The translations under genes were made by a program, and so were the position numbers. A model generated the notes under the pieces. The model saw nothing but the letters and a program-made list of their open reading frames with translations, searched no databases and was not told the origin of the DNA. A stretch of DNA of 64,000 nucleotides, from contig CAVUOA010000008.1 of assembly GCA_963742955.1 (NCBI GenBank), positions 806,001 through 870,000 of the forward strand. Reading direction: 5' to 3'. This document shows, piece by piece, positions 1 to 8,387 of this stretch. Origin of the DNA: CAVUOA01 sp963742955 (lineage in GTDB: Bacteria; Bacteroidota; Ignavibacteria; Tepidaquicellales; OLB5). How positions within the stretch are numbered: position 1 is the stretch's first letter; each line of letters starts with the position of its first letter.

Positions 1-525
1 GATGTTGGAAGAATATTCAAAACTACTGACAGCGGCTTCAACTGGAATGCGTGTGATAACGGTGCGCTTGTATCGCTTTACACAATAGGTTTTACTGATA
101 CTTCAAACGGGTGGGCAGGCGGAAATTTCGGTACCCTGCTCAGAACATTTAACGGAGGAAATAATTGGTACATTCAGAGCCAAACACTGGCAGGCACATA
201 TCAATCAATGTTTTTTTCCGGTTTAAACGGCTGGATTACAACCGGCGGCAATGCTGTATACCGAACTACAGATAGAGGGAGCAGCTGGTTCTGGGGAGCA
301 GCTTCACGTCCGCTTATGTCAATTTATTTTATTACTCCTGATGAAGGATGGGGTGTAACGTTAACAGCAGCTATACTTAAGACTACCAATAGCGGAAACA
401 GCTGGTCAGTAAACCAGGGTGACCTGAATTTGAATCTGAATTCCGTTTATTTTGCTAATCAAAATACAGGGTGGGCTGTGGGGGATTCGGGAACAATCAT
501 CAAGACTACTAATGGAGGTAAATAA
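1..525 (+). CDS. Ycf48/BNR-type beta-propeller protein, 3' part
   Basis: The reading frame is open from the first base, so the gene is cut by the window edge and only about 174 C-terminal residues are present. It shows repeated units of the type KTTDSGFNW, RTTDRGSSWF and KTTNSGNSW alternating with GWAGG or GWAVGDSGTI blades, which is the Ycf48-like/BNR propeller pattern of secreted or periplasmic repeat proteins. The protein ends on KTTNGGK without a T9SS sorting domain, so either it is not a type IX cargo or it is retained another way. It converges with the DUF4340 gene, and a strong hairpin lies between them. The exact function is unknown; the propeller assignment is secure. Confidence 0.75.
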   Translation, partial: DVGRIFKTTDSGFNWNACDNGALVSLYTIGFTDTSNGWAGGNFGTLLRTFNGGNNWYIQSQTLAGTYQSMFFSGLNGWITTGGNAVYRTTDRGSSWFWGAASRPLMSIYFITPDEGWGVTLTAAILKTTNSGNSWSVNQGDLNLNLNSVYFANQNTGWAVGDSGTIIKTTNGGK

Positions 526-556
526 AAAAAGCGTCCTGCAAGGGACGCTTTTTTTC
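524..556. terminator. Bidirectional rho-independent terminator
   Basis: The stem GCGTCC (531-536) pairs with GGACGC (543-548). It is flanked by an A run on the left and a T run on the right, so it can stop transcription from both of the convergent genes around it. Confidence 0.85.
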
Positions 557-566
557 TAATAAGCTT

Positions 567-1526
567 TTATTTCTTTTTTACATCTTTAGTTTCAGTTTTA
601 GTATCTTTTTGCGGTGCAGGTATAAAATCAGTTCTTTGCTTCATTAAGCCCCGCGCCATCCCTTCAGACATCTTAAACAGCTGCTTGTTATCTGAAACCT
701 GAATCATGTATTCAACAGGCGAAGTATTGGGCATTTTATAAAGATTAATCCAGTATGGCTGCGGCCCCCCGTATATTTTGATTGAATAAGTTGGCTCGGG
801 AAATGCTGAAACGGTTGAATCTATAAAATCTTCTGTGGTAAAATTTGCCATCATATTAAGAAAGCCTGTGATATTTGCATTCGGAATCGAATCGTTTCCT
901 ATGAACCATCTTCCCGTTGAGTCCTTTGCTGCATCAAAATTTACTTTTAATGAATCGGTTGACCTGAATTCAATCTTATTAAGTGATATAGTCGGAATCT
1001 GCCATATAATCTTATTCCTGTAATCTTTCAGCGGCTTTACAAACATCGACTGGTTCAGGTTTGAAGCAAGAAGTATTTTATTATCATCCGGTTTCATGAT
1101 ATATGAATTCATGTAGCTCAGCGCATATTTGCCTAATATAAATGTTCCCAGCATTTTGCCTTCCTGGTAAACTGTAACATGTGTGTTATTAACCGAATCA
1201 AGATAATTGTTGAACTTCTCCGGGTTTGTTGAAGTTATGCTTTCAACTTTGAAGTTCTGCAGGTTGCCTAAAATAGGAGTAATCGCATTAGTGTCAGCAG
1301 GATATACAATTGGTTTAGATACCTGCCATACACCGTTTACCTTTTCTAAGGTAATTGACTCACCCGTTTTTACAATTTCTATCTTATCGATCTTGGAGGA
1401 ATCTGCCGTAAATATTTTCTCTTCAACTTTCTGTGTATTAATCTTGTCTTTACCCTTGAAGAAAATAAAAACTACAGCAGCCAGTATTACGAATATTATT
1501 AACAGATTTCTTGTGGATTTATTCAT
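567..1526 (-). CDS. DUF4340 domain protein, membrane-anchored
   Basis: A 319-residue protein with one N-terminal membrane segment (residues about 8-24, LLIIFVILAAVVFIFF) and a long periplasmic part. The pattern KIDKIEIVKTGESITL followed by GVWQVSKP is typical of DUF4340, a family that commonly follows GldG-like genes. It is the last gene of the gldA-gldF-gldG cluster on this strand and starts 61 bases after the gldG stop, so co-transcription is likely. The family probably acts with the ABC transporter at the membrane, but no biochemical function is established. The C-terminus is lysine-rich. Confidence 0.75.
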   Translation of the reverse strand: MNKSTRNLLIIFVILAAVVFIFFKGKDKINTQKVEEKIFTADSSKIDKIEIVKTGESITLEKVNGVWQVSKPIVYPADTNAITPILGNLQNFKVESITSTNPEKFNNYLDSVNNTHVTVYQEGKMLGTFILGKYALSYMNSYIMKPDDNKILLASNLNQSMFVKPLKDYRNKIIWQIPTISLNKIEFRSTDSLKVNFDAAKDSTGRWFIGNDSIPNANITGFLNMMANFTTEDFIDSTVSAFPEPTYSIKIYGGPQPYWINLYKMPNTSPVEYMIQVSDNKQLFKMSEGMARGLMKQRTDFIPAPQKDTKTETKDVKKK

Positions 1527-1587
1527 TGTTTACTGTTAAATATTAATAGTTCCGAAAATTCTTAGTAAATTGTTACGCACGGATAAT

Positions 1588-3301
1588 TTATTTCCGCGCC
1601 GCTTTTCTCTTTCTCCATCTGAACATTCCGTAAATAAGCACTATTGCCGGAGGAAGCACCATAATTCCGTATTTCATTATCTTCTTTGTGCTGTCATCAA
1701 TATTGGAACTCAGCGGTCTTGGATTAGCATCTTTAAGTTTTATTTCAGATAACCCTACATCGTCAGTCAAATAATCAATCATGTTTGACAGGAATATTAT
1801 GTTTTCATCGGGACCTTTAAATTCATCCATCGGAAAATCGCCGTTTCCGATTACAATAATTTTAGTTTCAGGGCTTTTGGGCACAACCTGTGTCGGAGCA
1901 GGTGATGAACCCTGCACTGTATCAGCAGGAATTGTTTTCCCGTTGTAAAAGCTGTTATATACGCCGTCGTAAACAGCTCCAACTACTAAATTTGAAAATT
2001 TAAACATCGAGTCAGGCGGCATTTTACCCGTTGCCTGTATTACGGCAAGCTCTTTATCAACACCGGTCTTAGCTGATGTTGTTAACAGCGGAATTACCTT
2101 TACACCTTTAGGTGCGGCGGCCGTTGTATCCAGCGATGATGTAAATGATAAAAATATCTGCCCTATACCCCTGAAAGCCGGCAGGTTCTGGTTTATATTT
2201 GTAATCTTAGGATAATATGGAAATGGAATCTGTGTATAAAACTGAAGCGGCCCCTGCTGAACAGGAACGCTTACATAGGCACACTCTTTATCTTTAACAA
2301 TATCGTTATTCATTTTTATGCCGTAATTCTCCAGCATATCTTCAACGCCTACATTTGTGCTTTGAGCAAACTGGAATTGCTGCTGAGATGAGATTACAAC
2401 TTTGTTAAGCAGAAATATCACCTTGCCTCCGTTCATTATATACTGGTCAACTGCGAACTTCAGATTTTCCGGTATCTGAACGGGAGCCTGCTGCTGCTGC
2501 ATCATCATTTGCTGGTTTTGATTCTTGGGCGAGTTAACTATCAGGACAGAAATATCCTTAGGTATCGGGTTGTTTTTCGATGCGTCAACAGCGGTCATAT
2601 TGTAATATTTTGAAATGAGCTGGTTTGCTTTACTCATCTTATCAACACCCGGCATACCGGGACCGGAAAGGACACCCGACTTTCTTCAGCTCTTTCTCCG
2701 TCATCCTCTTTATAACACCCGTAATATCATATTCCAGGTTCTGTGTATTTCCTATAAACGGAAGCGTCTCCTGCTTTCCCCCGTAAAGGAAAACAAGACC
2801 CATATAAGCTTTCATTGCCTCAGCCCGGTCATTTTTAAATGTCTGCACCTGAACAGGCTGAATCCCGTACTGTTCAGCGTCTTTTTGCAATTCCGCTTCA
2901 TCAGAAGGGCTTATTATTTCATACTGGAAGTTACCGTTTGAATAATTTCTGTAATCGTCAAGTATTTCCTTTAAATATCTTCTGGTATTATTGTAGGGAG
3001 AAGGAAGATTATCTGTAAAATACGACTTCACCACAAATTTATCGTCAAGGTTTTTAACAAGATTTTTGCTTGCATCCGAAAGAGTGTAAATCTTGTTCCC
3101 TGTAAGGTCAAACCTGTAGAAAATATTGATTGATATCACATTGACAAACACAAGAATTCCAAACAGCAGCAATGCCCTTAGAACCGCCTGCTGGCGCCTT
3201 GACTCGGTTTTCTTTTTGCTTGTTGTCAGGCGTTTATCCTGTTCGGGTTCTTCTCCGTTATTTTCTTCGTTGAGTTCGTTGTTTTCTAATTCTTTAGCCA
3301 T
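1588..3301 (-). pseudogene. gldG: GldG-like ABC transporter auxiliary protein, one frameshift
   Basis: The N-terminal 219 residues (2642-3301) and the C-terminal part (1588-2655) lie in different frames. Removing one base near 2668-2676 joins KKVG to LSGPGMPGVDKMSK and gives a 570-residue protein, the usual GldG length. The protein has an N-terminal membrane segment (ALLLFGILVFVNVISINIFY), a periplasmic GldG/ABC_transp_aux domain (TLSDASKNLVKNLDDKF, RYLKEILDDY) and a C-terminal membrane segment just before the basic end RWRKRKAARK. A glutamine-rich stretch (QNQQMMMQQQQ) lies in the middle. In Bacteroidota, GldG forms a membrane complex with GldA and GldF linked to gliding and T9SS-related functions. 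The break is probably a sequence error rather than a dead gene. Confidence 0.8.
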
Positions 3302-3354
3302 TATGAATAAAACTTAATTTTAACTAATTACATGTTTAGAAATAAATACTTTAT

Positions 3355-4071
3355 TTACCACTTTCTGCTCTCTAAAGAAACCTTAGTCAGAAACACAGTA
3401 AAGAATACCATTGAGAAATAATATATTAAATCGCGCGAATCTATAACGCCTCTTGTAATATTGCCGAAATGGTAATCTGTGGTCAAATACTCGAAGAAAG
3501 ATACTAAAGGAAGAGGCAGTATCATTAAGAACTTGCCCACCAGGAAAAAGAACAGGGCAATTAATACACTCACTATAAATGCAACTATCTGGTTCTCGGT
3601 AAGCGATGAAACAAATACACCGATACCCACATACATTGCAGCCATTAAAAGAAACCCGATATAACCCGAAATTACTTCATAAAGAGGCAGCGGTCCCATA
3701 TAGGCTACTGCAAATGTATAAATCAGGGTAGGAATAAGAGCAATACAAACCAGAAGCAATGCGGCAATGTATTTACCCGCTATTAATTCATAATCTTTCA
3801 CCGGCTTAGTAAGCAGAAGCTCAAGTGTTCCCTGCTTCTTCTCTTCCGAGAAGCTCCTCATTGTGATAGCCGGAATAAATACAACAAAAAGTATAAGCTG
3901 AATAAAGAAATTCCCGAAGAAGTCGCGGAGAGAGGCAATATTGTTCGGGAAAAAGCTTATGCTGAAAAGTATTCCTGCAATAATCAGAAATACAATTATA
4001 ACAATATAAGCGATAGCAGAATTGAAATACGATTTCAGCTCTTTAAATAGAATTGTTTTTACGTTATGCAT
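3355..4071 (-). CDS. gldF: ABC transporter permease, GldF-like
   Basis: A 238-residue ABC-2 type permease with about six membrane segments. The motif TMRSFSEEKKQGTLELLLTK at residues about 70-90 is typical of ABC-2 permeases of the GldF/NosY type. The gene sits 12 bases after gldA and before gldG, the order seen in Bacteroidota gliding clusters. It is expected to form the membrane channel of the GldAFG complex. Whether this organism glides cannot be told from sequence alone. Confidence 0.85.
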   Translation of the reverse strand: MHNVKTILFKELKSYFNSAIAYIVIIVFLIIAGILFSISFFPNNIASLRDFFGNFFIQLILFVVFIPAITMRSFSEEKKQGTLELLLTKPVKDYELIAGKYIAALLLVCIALIPTLIYTFAVAYMGPLPLYEVISGYIGFLLMAAMYVGIGVFVSSLTENQIVAFIVSVLIALFFFLVGKFLMILPLPLVSFFEYLTTDYHFGNITRGVIDSRDLIYYFSMVFFTVFLTKVSLESRKW

Positions 4072-4083
4072 TTTTTGCTAAAA

Positions 4084-5019
4084 TTATTTTGTCAGTTCTC
4101 TGAAAATATCTTCAAGTGATGTCTTTTTTGCCTGCATCGAAAGCAGTGTGGCTTTCTGTGAAGATGCAATGTTTGAAAGCGCTCCGCGAAGGTCAGTGCC
4201 TTTTTCTTCGTAAACATTAAATATAAAAGATTCATCTGTTTCTTTTGCCAGCTCAACTTTGGTTACACCCTTATAGTTTTTCAGCGCAGTCATTAGAGCA
4301 TTTTTATCGCAGTTGTTCATTACCTCAAGCGAAACCATGCTTTGTCCTTTTGATTTTGCCTGAAGCTCCTCCGGTGAGCCGTCTGCAACAATTTTACCTT
4401 TGTTGATAATTATAACGCGGTTGCACGTAGCCTGTACTTCGGAAAGTATATGAGTGGAAAGAATAACAGTTTTCTGCTTGCCGAGCTTCTTGATGAGGTT
4501 TCTGATTTCGATTATCTGGTTGGGGTCAAGACCCGAGGTTGGCTCGTCAAGAATCAGTACTTCGGGATTATTAATCATTGCCTGGGCAAGTCCCACACGC
4601 TGGCGGAATCCTTTTGACATTTCGCCGATATCTTTATTCCTCACGCTTTCAAGACCGCAAACATCAATCATTTCTTCTCTTCTGGATTTGATTTTATCAT
4701 CAGGTATACCGTCGAGCGCCGCTACATAATCAAGATAATCTACAACATTCATATCCAGATAAAGCGGATTCTGCTCGGGTAAATAACCGAGCTTTCTCCT
4801 TACTTCGAGTGATTTTTCCTCTACATCGAGGTCATCTACAGAAACAGTACCTGAAGTTGGGGGCAAAAATGTTGTAATAACCTTCATTGTAGTGGTTTTT
4901 CCGGCGCCGTTGGGACCCAAAAAACCGAGGATTTCCCCTTTGCTTACCTCAAATGTTATATCGTCTACGGCAAGGTTTTCGCCGTAATATTTCGTAAGAT
5001 TTGTTACTTTTATTGACAT
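4084..5019 (-). CDS. gldA: ABC transporter ATPase, GldA-like
   Basis: A 311-residue ABC ATPase. The Walker A motif GPNGAGKTT is at residues 35-43, the signature region reads GEMSKGFRQRVGLAQAM, Walker B and D-loop read VLILDEPTSGLDP, and the switch histidine is in STHIL. The C-terminal 80 residues (after GSPEELQAK) form the extra domain usual in GldA/CcmA-type drug and gliding transporters. It is the first gene of the cluster and would power GldF. The start is preceded by an AT-rich leader with no strong Shine-Dalgarno. Confidence 0.88.
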   Translation of the reverse strand: MSIKVTNLTKYYGENLAVDDITFEVSKGEILGFLGPNGAGKTTTMKVITTFLPPTSGTVSVDDLDVEEKSLEVRRKLGYLPEQNPLYLDMNVVDYLDYVAALDGIPDDKIKSRREEMIDVCGLESVRNKDIGEMSKGFRQRVGLAQAMINNPEVLILDEPTSGLDPNQIIEIRNLIKKLGKQKTVILSTHILSEVQATCNRVIIINKGKIVADGSPEELQAKSKGQSMVSLEVMNNCDKNALMTALKNYKGVTKVELAKETDESFIFNVYEEKGTDLRGALSNIASSQKATLLSMQAKKTSLEDIFRELTK

Positions 5020-5106
5020 ATCTGCTTTATGTTAAAACGCTATTATATAAAACTAATTATTTTTTTCAAAGGCATTTGTTAAGGTATATAAAGATACTCT
5101 ATTTGC

Positions 5107-6233
5107 TCAAATTTGCCCGTAAAAATCCGTTAAATGGCGGGCAAAGCCCTCCCAGGAATGTTCTTGTTTAAATTTCATGATATTTTTGCTGTATTGGCTC
5201 TGTCTTCATTTTCGAGGTATTTTGCTGCTGCATCCGCAATCAGCATGGGGTCAGGTTCGGATACAACGTGGCCCGTTTTCCCTTCCTCTACCATTTCTTT
5301 TAAGCCGCCGGTATCTGTTACAATCACAGGCAGCCCGAAATGATATGAAACAGCAATAATACCGCTTTGTGTTCCCGAACGGTAAGGGAGTACGCAGATA
5401 TCGGAAGCAGAAAAATACAGTGGCAGTTCGCTATCGGGTATATATTTCAAGTGAAGGCTAATCCTGTTTTGAACACGTTTCTCGTGAATTAAATCTTTGT
5501 ATTTATCAAATTTACCGTAAACCTCGCCGGCTATTAAAAGCAGGTATGTATCATCAAGTTCTGCCATTGATTCAATCAACAGGTCAAGACCTTTGTAATC
5601 TCTTATTAAGCCGAAAAATAATATAACTTTTTTATCTTTTGGGATATCCAGCTTCGCTCTTGCTGCGGATTTTTCAATCTTCTCACCGTAATGGTCATAC
5701 AGCGGATGCGCGTGCACTATAAATTTAGCGTCACGTTTAATTACGTTCAGGTCATGTTTTGAGCTTTCGTTCAGTACAACGAAACCGTCACTTTTATCCA
5801 GAAATTTTTTTGTTAACGGAAAATCGCCGGCTCTTTTTTCATGCGGAATAACGTTATGCAGAATTGAAATAATTTTAATATTTTTATTTTTGCTCCTGAC
5901 GCGTTTTGCAACCCCGCCGAGCGCAGGAGCAAAAAACGGCATCCAGAAACTTAACAGAAGTAATTCAGGATTAAAATCCAGAATTTTTTTTGCGGTCTTT
6001 CCAAAGCTGAAGGGGTTAACGCTGTCAAGCACTCGTTCTGCTTTAATTCCCCTGTCTAAATCATCTTTTAAAACATACTGGCTTGTTCCCGGAAATAATA
6101 ATGACGGGTACATTCTCTTAAACGAAAATGCTTTTACTTCGTTTGATTTGCTCAGCTCAATAAACAATGAGTCGCTGAACTGGGCTATACCCCCCCTGTA
6201 AGGATAAAATGGTGAAAGAAATGCTATTCTCAT
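5107..6233 (-). pseudogene. GT4 glycosyltransferase, frameshift near the C-terminus
   Basis: The first 352 residues are a GT-B fold glycosyltransferase: N-terminal FLSPFYPYRGGIAQFSD, linker motif VILFFGLIRDYKGLDLLIE, and C-terminal YRSGTQSGIIAVSYHFGLPV. The frame stops at 5175 after NTAKIS. Adding one base to the A run at about 5182 continues into KFKQEHSWEGFARHL and a natural end at 5107, giving 375 residues, a normal family length. The ...HSWE..A... ending is typical of GT4 C-terminal helices, which makes the continuation convincing. The enzyme probably adds a hexose to a surface glycan. It is monocistronic on this strand. Confidence 0.82.
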
Positions 6234-6301
6234 ATTAACCCCACACTAATCCTCCCCGAAGAAGAGGGAACCAGGTTTGTATTTCATATCGTCCAATTGT
6301 C

Positions 6302-6321
6302 ATTCCTGCGCAAGCAGGAAT
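6302..6321. repeat. Small REP-like hairpin
   Basis: ATTCCTGC (6302-6309) and GCAGGAAT (6314-6321) form a perfect 8-bp stem closed by a GCAA tetraloop. Similar CATTCCTGCG...GCAGGAATC units are common dispersed intergenic repeats in bacterial genomes; only this copy was seen here. It lies between two divergent genes, so it is not a terminator. The rest of 6234-6506 holds nothing else I recognise. Confidence 0.6.
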
Positions 6322-6506
6322 CCGACTGAAGAATAATCTCATCTTCTAAGTTCATAAAATAAATGCACTTTTACAATCCTTTTATAATCCAATGAGAAAA
6401 GAGAAATGATTTCGAAAGTATCCGGCGTATAACTATATTTCTACACTGATTTTATCATCATTTTCAATTATTTTATGTTTCTTAGGTAATACTAATTTTC
6501 TTTTTT

Positions 6507-7229
6507 ATGCAGGCTATAATTCTCGCGGCAGGACTTTCGAAAAGACTAAGACCGCTAACGGATAACACTCCCAAATGCCTTCTTAAAGTTGGTTCGAAAA
6601 CCATACTTGAGATGACAATTGATAATATTCTCAAAAACGGAATTAATGATTTTGTTATGGTTACCGGCTACAGGGAAAACATGATAAAAGACTTTATAGC
6701 CAAACAATACCCTGATTTAAACATAAAATTCCTCACGAACCCTGATTACGAAAATAACAATAACAGCTATTCCCTCTGGATGACAAAAGATTATATTAGT
6801 GGTGAATGTATTTTGCTTGACAGCGATATTTTGTTTGATTACCGTATAATTTCTAAGCTTTTAGCTTCAAAACACCCAAATTGCCTCGCTATGAATTGCA
6901 ATCACTCATTGGGTGAGGAGGAGATTAAAGTTATAGTTGATAGTACGCATAAAATTCTACATATTGGCAAAGACCCAGACCCTGTCAAAAGCTTGGGAGA
7001 ATCTATCGGAATTGAGCGTTTTTCGCATGAATTTTTCAAAAAACTGGGAAAAGTGCTTGATAGAAAGATTGTAAATGAGCAAAATGTTAACGAATTTTAC
7101 GAAGTGTCATTCCAGGAACTAATTATAGAGGGGAACGGGATTTTTGCCGTTGACGTTTCTGAATATAAGTCAATGGAGATAGACACACCTGCTGATCTGG
7201 AAAGGGCAGCTTCTGAATTTAAAAATTAA
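6507..7229 (+). CDS. NTP-transferase family protein, LicC-like
   Basis: A 240-residue nucleotidyltransferase. The N-terminal signature AIILAAGLSKRLRPLT, followed by PKCLLKVG, binds the nucleotide, and the acidic pair in ECILLDSDILFD is the metal site. The NNNSYSLW motif and the short length resemble choline-phosphate or inositol-phosphate cytidylyltransferases (LicC type) more than the longer glucose-1-phosphate enzymes. It would make a CDP- or other NDP-activated headgroup or sugar for envelope polymers. Its stop codon overlaps the next start (TAATG), so translation is probably coupled to the rhomboid gene. The exact substrate is unknown. Confidence 0.75.
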   Translation: MQAIILAAGLSKRLRPLTDNTPKCLLKVGSKTILEMTIDNILKNGINDFVMVTGYRENMIKDFIAKQYPDLNIKFLTNPDYENNNNSYSLWMTKDYISGECILLDSDILFDYRIISKLLASKHPNCLAMNCNHSLGEEEIKVIVDSTHKILHIGKDPDPVKSLGESIGIERFSHEFFKKLGKVLDRKIVNEQNVNEFYEVSFQELIIEGNGIFAVDVSEYKSMEIDTPADLERAASEFKN

Positions 7230-8230
7230 TGGGTTTATTCAACAAACAGCAAGACAGGTACAAAGATTATAACTTACGTTATAACCGCCCGTCTATGTTC
7301 GGCGGTTTTGCGTTCTTTCCGCCGGTTATTAAATACCTTCTGATTACGAACATTGCAGTATTCCTTCTGCAGAATTTTATATTCGTAAGTCTTTCGGTAA
7401 ACGGCGAAAATCTTGCTTACCTGTTCTTTAAGTATTTTGCCCTTCAGCCAATATTAGTTGACACTGCACACAAAACAGCTATATCAGCTCCCTTTATGCC
7501 TTGGCAGCTTGTTACATACCTGTTCATGCACGGCGGATTTCTTCACCTGTTTCTCAATATGTTTGCACTGTGGATGTTCGGTATGGAACTTGAAAATATC
7601 TGGGGCTCCAAAAAGTTTTTAATGTATTACCTGATGTGCGGCGTAGGCGCGGGACTTTCAAACCTGTTTTTATCGCCGGTGTTTACTTCTGTTGAAGCTC
7701 CCACAATCGGCGCATCGGGCGCAATTTACGGAGTGCTGGTTGCTTTCGGGATGATGTTTCCCAACCGCCCGATTTATATTTATTTTCTGTTCCCGATTAA
7801 GGCAAAGTATTTTGTTACTATATATATGCTCATTGAAATTCTCTCAGTCGGAAGCAACAGCGGTATTGCGCATCTTGCACATCTCGGAGGCGGACTTGTA
7901 GGATTCCTTTATATACTGCTAACCGATAAGACTAACATGTCGAGTATATTCCGTTTTCCGGCAAACCCCGGAATTCCGAAACAAAGAAAATCACCTTCCT
8001 CACCGCCTAATGTTTACCGGAGCAAGTATTACGAAAAATATAATACCGGTTCGGAAACCGATGATGTAAGTGATGCCGATTATTATGTTGATAAAGAACA
8101 TAAAACCGAAAACAAGGCGCTGCAGGAAAAAATAGATGAAATCCTCGATAAAATCAGTAAAGACGGATACAAAAGCCTGTCTGACGAAGAAAAAAGAATA
8201 CTGTTTGAAGCCAGCAAAAAAATTCACTAA
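7229..8230 (+). CDS. Rhomboid-family intramembrane serine protease
   Basis: A 333-residue membrane protein with six or seven membrane helices in residues 32-232. The catalytic serine is Ser163 in GASGAIYG and the catalytic histidine is His215 or His218 in IAHLAHLGG. The conserved HGGFLHLFLNM loop is at residues 101-111. The C-terminal tail (about 285-333) carries DEILDKISKDGYKSL, matching the small DUF6576 domain found in Bacteroidota rhomboids. It cleaves membrane-anchored substrates within the bilayer; the substrate is unknown. It is translationally coupled to the upstream nucleotidyltransferase. Confidence 0.9.
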   Translation: MGLFNKQQDRYKDYNLRYNRPSMFGGFAFFPPVIKYLLITNIAVFLLQNFIFVSLSVNGENLAYLFFKYFALQPILVDTAHKTAISAPFMPWQLVTYLFMHGGFLHLFLNMFALWMFGMELENIWGSKKFLMYYLMCGVGAGLSNLFLSPVFTSVEAPTIGASGAIYGVLVAFGMMFPNRPIYIYFLFPIKAKYFVTIYMLIEILSVGSNSGIAHLAHLGGGLVGFLYILLTDKTNMSSIFRFPANPGIPKQRKSPSSPPNVYRSKYYEKYNTGSETDDVSDADYYVDKEHKTENKALQEKIDEILDKISKDGYKSLSDEEKRILFEASKKIH

Positions 8231-8231
8231 G

Positions 8232-8265
8232 TAATTACAAATTACTAATTACGAATTACTAATTG
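8232..8265. repeat. Degenerate phrase repeat, AATTAC family
   Basis: Four degenerate copies of a 7-8 bp phrase follow each other: TAATTAC, AAATTACT, AATTACG, AATTACT. It follows the rhomboid stop directly. The style matches the AAATAG phrase repeats at 10360 and at 38177/38660. Confidence 0.6.
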
Positions 8266-8336
8266 TTGATAACCACTAACGTAAAACTATAAAATTAGTT
8301 TTGCGTTTTGTATTTTACAGAATATCATACTTAACA

Positions 8337-8386
8337 AACTTAAAGAACTTAATAAACTCAAGGAACTTAATAAACTTAAAGAACTC
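8337..8386. repeat. 18-bp tandem repeat, 2.8 copies
   Basis: Units start at 8337, 8355 and 8373 with the consensus AACTTAAAGAACTTAATA; the third is cut after 14 bases. If translation of ispG began at the TTG at 8301, this repeat would encode a low-complexity NLKNLI leader, which is unlikely. It sits in the presumed 5' leader of ispG. Confidence 0.7.
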
Positions 8387-8387
8387 T

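Noticed and set aside
8301..8387. N-terminal extension of ispG from TTG 8301
   Set aside because: It would be encoded by an 18-bp tandem repeat and has no counterpart in the IspG family.
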